Source: Mnemiopsis leidyi (Eukaryota; Ctenophora; Tentaculata; Lobata; Bolinopsidae). From it: 45,260 bases of DNA. A program made the translations under genes and the position numbers. The notes under the pieces are model-generated. The model worked only from the letters and a program-made list of their open reading frames with translations, was not told where the DNA came from and searched no databases. The stretch is from positions 77,178-122,437 of the forward strand of contig JH153152.1 in NCBI GenBank assembly GCA_000226015.1. The letters run 5' to 3'. This document shows positions 26,301 through 38,300 of this stretch, in pieces; positions within the stretch are counted from its first letter, which is position 1, and the number at the start of each line of letters is the position of its first letter.

Positions 26301-29300
26301 ATAAAATAACAAAATCCAAATATCCTAATACTATGAGACTAAGAGAAATTTTCAAGGAACAGCAACACTCTTCAATATTGAGATTATTTAATGGATATAG
26401 AAAAAAAGTTTAAACTGGCTGATGAAGGGGTAAAGAAAACATGTGAATTGTCTTTATTGAACACCTTTATCCTCCTCTCGGACACTTATAATAGTCAGTC
26501 TGTCAAATTTAGGTTCGGTCGTTTGGTCATTGGTCAGTAGCGTAAATTGTCCGTCTAAGATTCTGTACCATTTCCGTTCAACGTTAATTACCTTGAGAAA
26601 GGTTTGCGTAGAACATAGGATAGAAAAGAAGGCGTAGTATGTTTGACAAGAAAACAATAGTCACTGAAAAAAGAGGTAGATATGAGAAAATAATACGTAA
26701 CGGTTCTATAATGTAACGTTAAACGCGTAGTCGATGAAACAACCTTAACTTACAGATTTGGGGAGGAGCAAAGCTTCACTCCCAGTCATAACGTTGATAA
26801 CCTCGACGGTTTGTTCAGAAGGGACACCCACACCTACTAGTCGGAACTTCTTGTAGTAGCCGTTATCATTAGACACGTAGTACATTCCTGGAGGTGATAT
26901 CGGTAATTGGTAGTTTAGTTTGGATAGTGAATTAAAATCATAGTAGTGGGAATGGGATGGACGAAAGTCTTTATATAAAAAGTCGTCAATATGAGCCAAT
27001 ATTATATATATATATCCTCGGATCGCTAAATTTTTTTGCTCATTGACGACTCATAGGAGTGGTAAATAATGATGATGTTCGGCCGGAAAAATTCGTTAAG
27101 GAAATTAGAAAACATCTCACCTTCGGTAAAAGTTGAAACTTCCAGAATAACCAGAGAGTTTCCCTCGCTCTGAAGTTGAGGTCCACTCTTAGTAACGGGG
27201 AACACAACACCCTCCTCATCCTGCCTGTACCACCTCGGCAGCAAGGCCGACTCTCGGGGGACCAACTCAACTCTGGAACCAAAGAAAGCATACAATACCA
27301 CCTCCTCCTCCACCACACCCTGAACTAATCTAACATAAAACATGAAGTGTGAGTTAGAATCGGTAGTTGCCCGGTAGAAACCTTCCTGCTCCCGCTGGAA
27401 ATTCCTGATGAGGAGAGTCCGGCCTGAGTCGGAGAGGAGGTAGTCCTGGGAGGTCTGGAGGATGATGGTGTTGTGTGAGGTCAGGAAGGTCCAGGAAGCG
27501 GGCAGGTCCAGGGTTAGCCGGAACTTGGTACCGCTCTCCAGGTATATGGTGTCGTATCGGTCTGGAGGAGGTACTGTTAGTAACAGTTCTATTATATATT
27601 AGGAACTCTTTGTTAGACTTGATGGACTTATTTGCATCAACTGTTTATGCAAGAGGGTTAAAAAGGAAGAAAGATTGCCTGTATTTACCAAATCGTACCA
27701 AGATCCAAATATAACAAGAACAAACCAATTTTGATGACGTCAAGAGTCCACTGAACCCATCTGTTGGACTGATCTCTAGCAAAATAAACCCCGGAGTCTT
27801 GTTGAGATACCGACTGTATCATGATAGAAGTGGCGTAGACAGCGATGTGTCGTGATAGCTCAACCAACACTCCACCCTCCATCTTAAACCTGGTGACATC
27901 ATGTTGGGAGGTCATGTTGAGATAATCGAGGGTAAGAAATTTAAAACGGGTGGAACGCTAGATTATAACTTTTCGATGTCGCGAAATTTTAAACAGCACA
28001 ATTTTGGTTTAAACTATGAGTCGTAGAGAAAAAATAGTTTATTGTGATTGAAGGCTCACCATTGTAAATTCCCATAGAGATCCGATGTTGATGACAGAGT
28101 GAGAGAAGATCCCAGAATAGCGGCTAAAGTTATTTTCTGTATCGGTTCTGGGACAATCTTCAGAGTGTATTTGTAACCGTAACCACTTGGATCTACAGCA
28201 ATGTAGACACCTGGAAAGATGGTTCGAAACTTGACGTGTTGATGAGTATAAAACTAAGGCAATCGAGGACGAGGTGTATGGTTTATTAACTTAGTGTTCT
28301 ACTGAATATATCCGGGTATATCATTCACATTTATTTGTACTAAAAGGAAACGTATGGTGCTAAACAAATACACTTTACCTTCCATCCTAATTTCGAATTG
28401 ACGTATAGTCAGAATACCATTAGTTATGTCAAACTTGTTGTCATTTACTTGTACCACCGTTGTAAGTTGGTCCTGAAATACCCAGGGATTAATATAAAAA
28501 TTAAAAGAGAATTTAATTATGAATTAAAATTCTTATAATGATAAGAGGATTTAATGTACTTTTGTTCAAAATTGGAAAAGAAGTTAGAATTAAATGTTTT
28601 TATTTTTGATCGAGACTTATGTCAAACAACTCATTCAGAAAGTACGTACACAAAAAAGTACTAACACTCAAAGTCTTTATCCAGAGAGAAATGCCACTTA
28701 TTTGAGGTTGAAGTGTTACAGTGCTGTCCGGTACACAGAACACGTCAACTGTAGTAACCATGCTCAGTATTGTCTCGAGTCGGATGTAGCTTTCTTGTTG
28801 ATCACTAGCCACAAACTTGTAGTAACCTGATAATAGACTTGTAGTAACCTTGTAACAAACTTGTAGTAACCTGGTAACAAACTTGTAGTAACCTGGTAAC
28901 AAACTTGTAGTAACCTGGTAACAAACTTGTAGTAACCTGGTAACAAACTTGTAGTAACCTGGTAACAAACTTGTAGTAACCTGGCAACAAACTTGTAGTA
29001 ACCTGGTAACATTTAACAAACTTGTAGTAACAACGTTGCATTTGTCTACCGTCCGTTGCTGAGTTGATCTCAGAATTCTACTTTTCAAGATAAAGCAATT
29101 CACACCGTAGTTTAAGTTTCAGTCTGGTCTCTAACTCTTGCGATTTTGACGTTAAAAGTGAAAAATATGAAATGATAGAACCATCGAGCCGTATTTTACT
29201 TCCAGTTTTAAATTTCGCTCCATGTTCGATAGACCAGCCAAATTCGAAAGTTGCAATATGGTAAACACCTGGACGTAAGAGTAAATTGTAAGCCTAATTC

Positions 29301-32300
29301 TTAATTATTGGAGTTGTACCCCAAGATTGAGATAACTGTTAAAGTCAATTGATACGGGTAGTAGCCCCCTATATCGACACCTCTGTGTGAGCCAAACCTT
29401 TCCAACATAGCCGTCACGTGACTCTAGTGAAGATCCGCTCAAAGGGACAAGTTTGAATTTACAGACCGACTCATTTTTCCGACACAATACAAAATAACAG
29501 ATAACAATTACTGCACTCGACCACCCGAAAGCGTTTCTTTTGACTTTGTAAAAGACATTGATCAGATATATTCCATATTTGCAAAACTTAATCTCTGCCG
29601 CCATTCATACAAGGTTTAATAGAACCGCAATGAACTCCTGTTTCACGTGTTAATGTTAACTTTAAAACCTGTTAGAGTCATTAAAATTCGATTGAACACA
29701 ATCTCGTTTCTGCTGGTTACTAAAAGTTTGTTACTAAAAGTTTGTTATCCTACACGACACGTGCCGCCTGGAACCTGGGATATAGCAAGTTCCTATCTGA
29801 CTCTGAGCATAATTCTTTATTCTTGTTCGGAAGTCAACGTTCTTATTGATTGTATTTTTGTTGTGGATCGTTAAGTTAGACGAAATTCAGAAACTTGTCT
29901 GATTATAGGATGATGCATGATATCTTTATCTGATCCTTAGTCCATAAATTCTGTATAAGCTGAAAGCAATAGTGATAAACTGGTATTGAGCTTAAACGAT
30001 CCGCTTATACAGAGAGCAGGTTTAGCAGCTGACATACGTTAGCCGGACATGGCCGACAGTGCGACTTGCACTACAATTAGTCCGGGCTACACCAAGATCT
30101 GACGTCAGTCGGACATGACCGACAGTGCGACTTGCGCTACAATAGTCCGGGCTACACCGAGATCTGCTAACTATCGTGTGTGGGATATGACAAACTTTGC
30201 AACTTGTCCTACATTAGTCCGGGGCCCCGGCCACCGAATAACACGACCAGATCAATATGGACCACCTCCAGTTAGCTGTGCAAGTAATTCATCATGATAA
30301 ACACTACTGGTGCACCATGGTGTAGAGTTACATATTAGGTAGCCAGGGCCAAGATAACCTAGTAATTTTCTAATAAATCATGATTTATTGTTTTACTTTG
30401 TGGTCCGGTTCTGTTCAGGCGTGATGGTTTGAGTCAGTTTTCTCGTTAGAATTCGGTTTAGATTTAACTATTCCATAGCGCAAGGCGATTCTAACCGGCT
30501 AAACAAAATTAGGTCAAAAGCCTCCAAGAGTCCGCCTCAAGCAGGTTGGTTTTCACAAGAGCATGTTGGACTTGGACAACCTTGATTCCCTCGTGTACCA
30601 GCTAACTCGAGCCACATTTTAACAACCATGAAAGAACTTGTTTCGGCCCCGAGCAACAACAGCTTCTTTGGCAATAGCACCCTTTCTGACATGACCGATG
30701 CCTACAACAGCCCAACAACCACGTCTGAGATGGAACAACTAGAAAGAAAATTCGACTACACAAGTGCGCCGAGCTTTGTACTGAGCACCATGGCCATCAT
30801 CCTTAACATCTTCGTCATCAACTTCTACAGAAAAACTGAGATTACCGTTGTTCCTCTTCTTTACAGTCTCATAGCTGCAATGGATATTCTGTGCGCTGTA
30901 GGGACTATTTATCAATACGTTACTTTTCAAATTTATTTTGAAAGAGGTGAGGCTTTCGAAGTGAACGCAATGATTTTCCTCTTCATGATCCAGATCGGAT
31001 ACAGGTGCTCTGTGTTCTGTAATCTAGTGCTGGCGGTCACCAGAACTATCATGATATTTAATCCTTTTTATGAGATAAAAATCAAAACAGTGAAGTTGGT
31101 CTGTGTTCTGTATGTTGTGCCGGGGATTGCTCTATTTGGAATCAATACGTTTAGTTACTGCAAAGAATACAAGTTTGGCTCTAAAGATCTCTCGTATTTT
31201 GAATATGTATTTAATCGAGAGTTCCTCTTTGGTTCTGGGTTGGAAGATCTTTTATATGACTACGTTTCTAAATCTGAAACTCCACTCTACGTTATAAGCA
31301 TCGTGCCTGATCTGCTGGCTTTCATCATACCGGGAATCATCGTAATTGCAACCTGTGTAATCCAGGTTAGATCGATTTGGAAAGCAAGTAAGTTCTCGGC
31401 CAGCTTTAATCAACGTCACGTGACTATGACAGTTCTTCTCATGTCTACCTTGTTTGTAGTCTGCAACACTCCATATTCTGTTTACGCAGCCTACATCCTG
31501 TTTTCCAAGCAAGTGCCCGGCGAATCACATTCTTACGTCATCATTTTATTGGCAACTGTGTTTCCGCTACTTAATGGAGCATTGAATCCTGTCATTCTTA
31601 TCACGAGAAGTTGCGAAATGAAGAGAAGATTCTCCAAAGTTTTACAAAAGATGAAGTGTGGTGTTGGGGTGGGGCGATTGGGACGATCAGGGGACACGAG
31701 AGCGACTAAACGTCGAGAGACTAGGGAAATAGAACTAGGAGAACCTAGAAAAAACGGAATTTAACTGAACATAACAGTATAATGAAGAGGGTTGAGGTTG
31801 TCAGAAGTTGGTGCGGAGATTGGGGCACCCTAGGTTTACTGAAGAATGGACAGGCATTAAACACTACCAACTTTGAAATTCCTGAATTAACTCGAGCTCG
31901 GGAATCAAGGGTGTTCAGAGCTCATCACCAAAAATATTACCTCAAAAAACTCGGCAAGGTGCTTTCAGTTCCGCTTGGAATACTTGAAAATCAAAGAAAG
32001 GAACGGACAAGAATAAAAACGCACTTACACGTGTTTACGAGCCTTCAAGTATTTTGATAATCGAATATTAAATTTGAACGTTATAATAGCTTATAACAGC
32101 ATGTCAGCATGACCTTTTAATAAATATTTAATAAATTTAATAATTGAATAAAGATTTAATAAATTTTTAATCTCCTACCTGCCAACTCGTCTCTAAAGTT
32201 GATGACAATGAACATCCTGCCTCCCTCTTTCACCACCAGATCTTGCCCGGAAGTGATAGGACCGCCTGAGGGGGACGAGAAGGAGAACCACTGTCCCGGA

Positions 32301-35300
32301 TCTGGGACGCTCAGTGCAAAGTTAGCTCCCTGGGGGACGTAGTAGGTAGTGTAGTCTGGCGGTTGTTCTCGTACTTGTAGTTTCCATAGAAACCAATTCG
32401 TTCCGTCGAACCCTGAGATGCGTCACAGTTTGAGTTTGACTGATAAATAATAGTTATACTATATTCAGATGATCCGTCATCGAAATAATGTCAACTGTTG
32501 ATGGCGTTTCGCGATTTCAAATATATTTCCCAAAAATGTGGTAATTTGCATGCCATGATATTTATGTTTTCATACTCATAAATTTTAGCCATAATCTAAC
32601 ATTTTTTTGTCGAAATTTTCATTCTAATTAAACACATTTATCAGGTGGCATAACAATTAAATTCGTGATCACAAATTTGTTTCTCTCAAATAAAAACCAG
32701 TGGGTGAGTGGGAAATGTGACAGTGATCTAGATAGTGTTTCTTCTCTAGTTATTTGCTCGGAAATGTCCCAACCATTAAAATTTACAACAAAAATCAAAC
32801 TGAATCCAGTCTCTCTTAATCAACCTCAATTCCTATCATCATCTCCTGCGGGAGAGTTTCAAGTTCACACCGTTAACAGGACGCGAAGTTAGAGCTCCTC
32901 CCATCTCCACATCCTTCAGACCCGGGTCAGCGCCCTCCAGATGAAACTCCCGGATAACCCTCGACAAGACCGTCTTTGACACCAACATGGCAAAGTTCCT
33001 GCCGATACAGCTTCTCTGACCGACCATAAAGGGCAGGTAGGACATGGATGTACTGTTCTTCCGTGCCTCTGGTAGGAACCGCTCTGGAAGAAACTCATGT
33101 GGGCGGTCCCAAAGCGTGGGATCCATGTGAATTGTTTGAATGGGGACCAATATTTCAGCTTCTTTGGGGATCCTGACCTCGTTGATGGTGACACTGTCTT
33201 TCTTGCACTGTCTGGTTGTCCACGTTACCGCAGGTTTCATCCGCATGGCTTCTTTAATCACCAACTCTAGATACACCAGGTTGTTCAAATCGTCAAACTC
33301 CAACTCAGTCTTGTTCCCAAACACTTGATCAACCTCACTTTGCGCTTTAGAGAGGACATCCGGGTGAGCAGTGAGAAAGAATAAAGTGGTTGCCATGGCA
33401 ATGGCAGTGGTATCCATACCAGCCATGAGAAATAGCAAATATTCGTCCACCAAGTCATCTATAGTGAGTTGATCAGAACACTGGTTACTCTTCATGATGT
33501 GGGAGAGAATATCGCCATTTTCTCCGTTCTTTGGCAAGCTCTTCATCCGCTTGAGAAGGTGTTCTTTGATAAAACTTCTTATCTTAGGCACGTTCTCTTT
33601 TAACTTTTTCTTCTCACCAAGTCTGCTCCACGGAAAATCAAACGTGAATTTCTCCCTCAATACCAAGGAGATGGTATCAATAATCACCGACGCTTGTTTC
33701 AAAGTTTCCTCACCATGTTTTTCCAACACTTCCTCGTTCCAGTTGAACCCACAGACAGAGATAGTCTCAAAACCCGCTCGGGTCATCTCCCTGGTGATAT
33801 CAAGAGGTTCTGCGGAGCAATGTCTTTGAAGTCGTCTGATGAGGTGGTCCGTTACCATGTTAACGCCGTTAGTGATGGACTTGAGGGACGCTTTGCGGAA
33901 TGCCGGGTCCATGGTCCTTCTCTTTGCTTGCCAGAGGTTCGAACCCGGATCTTTGAGAAGTCCATGATCGCCAAATATCCTTTCTCCAGCGATTGATCCG
34001 AGGATCTTCCGAATTTCGTCTGATTTAGGAAATGTTATTCTATCGTTGCAGACTCTGTGTAGGATTCCCAGATCCATACAGAAAATGAAGTTCCGGTTAA
34101 AGATAGGAATCACAAAAAGTTTCCAGCCGTAAACACGGTAGAACTCAAACAAGACCAGACCTTTGGTCTTCTTAGTGTATCTCAAGAACTCTGGTAGCAC
34201 CCCGAGAAACCAGATGAGGGATATTGGGACGGGAGGAGACTTGAAATGCCGGTATTTTCTTCTCTCTAGGTAGATATAGAGGTTCAGGAGCAAGTAGAGG
34301 AGTACGCTGCTCAACAGGAGAGAGCAGAGGAGGATCATCGGTAGTTGCTTTAATTTAGCTAGCTGAATAATTGCAGGTCAAACAAGGGTTTGTTATACAG
34401 TGATATGATAACTCTCAAGGTGTAAATTTCAATTTCAATATTTGGTCTGACGTATTTGGTCTGACGTGTTTGGTCGACAACCTCGAAAGACTCTAAAGAA
34501 ACTAACGATTATTTAACTTAAATTAGACGATTAATTAGAAGACAACAAGAAAAAGAATGATCGATTGAAATCAACCTCCAGCAGTATTAACAATAACCAC
34601 ATTAATTATAATCCATGACGTGTGGAATGAGTCATGTTTTTAAAAATACAAGTTTTATAGGCACACTCGCCTTCTGAATTGACGTTCATCTGAAAGCAGG
34701 ATCAATAATATCTAAGCGAAGTATAATTCATAATTATTTTTGCCGACAACGAGTCAACGAGAAAGTCCAACAATAGACACAGTAATCAATTTGTCCTGAA
34801 TTGGTCAATACGAAATCTAATCATGACTGATGGCAGCCTACAGGGACAGGCCTAGAAAATACTGTCGTAGTAAAACGTCAATCAGAAATAAGGTTAAGAT
34901 TAACATCAGCCGTAACCGGGCAACGGCAAAGTTACGCCCTCTGTGAATTGCAGGAGAATAATAGTACTTTTATTAACATTTCCTAAAAGTCGGGCACGGC
35001 AACATTGATAAACTGAAAACTATTTTGGTGAAGCTGAAAGATTTTTCTATTTTTTGCTACAGATTCATTGCTATGTGCACTAACTTAAGAGAGGAATTAA
35101 TGTAATTTAATGCAGTCCAATTGAACATAATCTAAAGATTAGAAAGAACCTGCACACCAGACGGAATTTCAACAGCAAATTTTTCAAGCATCTTTGCAAT
35201 TTTGAGCTCTCACAACAATTGCAAAAATTTGGCTAACATCAAAACAACTTATGAACCAACGAAGACCATCAACATCTTCCGGGTCTTCCTCGGATGGACG

Positions 35301-38300
35301 AAATTCCTCTCGATCTTTCAAGGACTGAACAACGAGATCAGAACATGTACCTACTCAAGTATACCACAGTCGGCATACTTGTCTTCACGACTATAATCAG
35401 AAGTTAGATAGAGAGCAAATAGACGCAGATATCAGCCTGAAACACAGTCTGAAGATGTAGAAGGTCAGGAGAAAATGGTTGACACCTGTCATCCCGGACT
35501 GAACAGAATGTTCTAGCATCATATCTGCTAGTCAACTAGATCCGGCTTCATGGAAACCACCCTATCTCTCTTGGCTCAGATGCGACAAGATCTATCATAT
35601 CAGGTCCGACACAGATTTATCATGTCAGGTCCGACACGTATCTATGTCTTATACAGTTCATTTTTGATGGCATATAGACCATTTATTGCACCGAGAGCAG
35701 GATTCGAGTAGACTTAGAAGCCGATGAATTTACCAAGGATGTTGACTTTCGCCGCCAGTAGCAACCCTACAACTGAGTATTCTTGGTAAAATCGGCCGCT
35801 CAAAAGTTACGTCCTGGCTACAAATCAGCAGCAAATTCTTGATAAAGGAAGCAAGATGGGGCCAGCGGTAGTGAAGAATTAAATCGCTTACATTAAAACG
35901 CTATGTTACACTTTTTTCATTCTTATCATTTAAGATAAAGAGAAACGCTGCTTCAGATGCGGGGATTTGGGACTCCAAATTGATAAAAATTATATGAAAT
36001 ATATAATATATACCATTATATATATTCTGGTTTCATCCTCAATAAAATAAATCGATATATGTATTTTATTTGTAAAGTTAAAATTAGGAACGGTATTCGT
36101 GGGGAGGTGTCTCAAATTTTAAACCCCATTTCTCTAAATGTAAGGCTCCTACCTTTGTTTTTGGAGATCAGTATCCATAGGACAATTTGAGAGTATTACA
36201 CTACCGAGAACTAAGCTAGGGCCCATAATTTTGAGGAATGATGTGCTTAAGTATCGAAAATTTGAGACACTTCCCGAAGAATACCGTTTCAAATAGTTTT
36301 GCCACAAAATTCAAAAAGTCAGCAGACAGTTTACACAAAAGTAGATGGACGTAGCTTAATGAGGAGATGGATTAATCATAAATCAACTCAAGGCGTGTTG
36401 TTGAATTTCACGACATGCACCAAGAGAATAACGTATACACAAAGTTACACATAAAATGTGTCTCCAGATGGCATGCTTGTGTCGAATGAAGAAATCAAAT
36501 GGTAGTTACTTTGGTCTTTGATGTACGACAAACAAATAAGTCTTTCCGATGTGCTTGATTGCACAGTGCTGATAACGGATATATCTGTTCAGATAAGCGA
36601 GCTACAAATACGCGACATATAGAAAATGGTTTACAGCGACTAAATAGACAACTGCAAACCATTATTTAACGAGCATTGTGTAACATTTGGGAATCAGAGA
36701 ATTCAAACTATGAACGACACTTATTCAAGTTCTACTTGGAGTCAATTTTATCTGACTCTCTGAGGTATAAAATACAGCACGTACTTGGAAACAAGCCCAT
36801 GTTAGCGATTAGCCGTGCCTCAAGCACTCAAGCAAGATTAAACAGGAACCGGGTTCTCTCCGTTACACTAATAGAGTGGAACGGAGATAAGTTTAACCTC
36901 CTAGTTCTCAAGTTTTAACTCTCCTTTGTAGAAATGAGATAGATGAAGCCACTAATTATACTATCTCCCACCCTCTATAACTCTTGCCTTCACGCTGCTC
37001 ACTCAGGAATTCTTACTCGGGCCTTGAATGTTATCTCTAAAACTTGAAACTTGGATATTTTCAAATCGATTAAAATTTGTGCTTTTTTATTATAAGCCTG
37101 AAATAATCAAATATTTTAACAAACTGCTCACCATAGTATACCGCCTCGTGGTGGAACTGAACGTTCTTGATGGACAACTGCTGACTGTTGTACTCCAGAT
37201 AGGTAGAAGGTTTAGTCAGGATCCCCTCTTTTCCTACATACCACTGCAGCTGAAACACACCACCTCTGAAGAGGAAGAAGGTTGATGGTAAAATTTGTAA
37301 ATTTCAAGTTTGATTATCGTGAAATTCAGGGATGGTAACAGGTAGGTAGGGCAGACCATTCCAGATTTCACTTAAGCGCAATAACGTGCCAAAATTCATT
37401 CCTCCCAAACTTGACCTTTTCTCTATTCTAGTTGACGTAAATGTAGTGTCTAAGAAATATGGTTGTAGGTTCACTTAGACGTAAAGCTTATTTTTTACCT
37501 GCAAAATTTGGTCTTAAAAAATTTTCTCGAAAAATTTACATCATCCCATCTAAAGATATTTCACTGCTGGGCAGTAAAGATATTTTATATTAAAGATGAA
37601 AGATATTTTTTAATAAATCGCTCCAAAGAATTGGACATTAGATTAATCAAAGAGATACGACCTAATTGAAAATCAACTTTTAATTTTCAAACCAGATACT
37701 TGAACTTCATAATTGATCACAGTTTTAGTAGGAGGTTCATACTTAGGAGTTAGTATGACGTCAGATCCAAGCAGAGCAGTGAGCGTGACAGTATTAGTAC
37801 CGGAAATGTCAAGTACTTTAACCTTGTACTGAACCATGTTGCCAGCGGCGTCCGACACGTAGTACTCGCCTGAGGAGAGGATTGTCATGGTGATTTGGGG
37901 GTTGTCATGGTGATTTGAGGGTTGTCATGGTGATTTGGGGGTAGTCATGGTGATTTGGGGGTTGTCATGGTGATTTGGGGGTTGTCATGGTCATATGGGG
38001 GTTGTCATGGTCATTTGGGAGTCCTCATGGTGATTTGAGGGTTAACATGGTGACTTGGAGGTGGTCATGGTAATTTAAGAGTTGACATGGTGATTTCCAT
38101 CTGGCAGCCGCAGCTCACACAGTTGAAATGGTATCTCTTGATTCGGAAAGATGCAAAATACAGTAAGTTTGCAGAAACTATTAAACATAACTGCACTAAG
38201 CACTTACTGGTTATTGAAGACTGGACAAGATGAAAAATAAAGAGGGATTTTTTGCTCCAAGATTTTCAAAATAGTACATTCTTTTAAAATCAAATAGAAT

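Larger units (their letters stand above)
34339..37131. other. Intron 8 upstream of the P450 gene
   Basis: No coding sequence seen. It contains the MITE, a 26-bp imperfect duplication near 35590-35640 (ATCAGGTCCGACAC) and an AT-rich tract at 35990-36060. The P450 promoter should lie just right of 34338, but I see no convincing core element. Confidence 0.5.

Noticed and set aside
28764..29103. Overlapping frames repeating LLQVCYQVTT or GYYKFV
   Set aside because: They come from the 22-bp minisatellite. Only the final GYYKFVASDQ part is exon 10.
31782..32057. 91-codon frame directly after receptor C
   Set aside because: Probably the 3' untranslated region of receptor C; no motifs and it is followed by AATAAA signals.
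33494..33996. Plus-strand frames within the P450 gene
   Set aside because: Antisense shadows; the P450 motifs lie on the minus strand.
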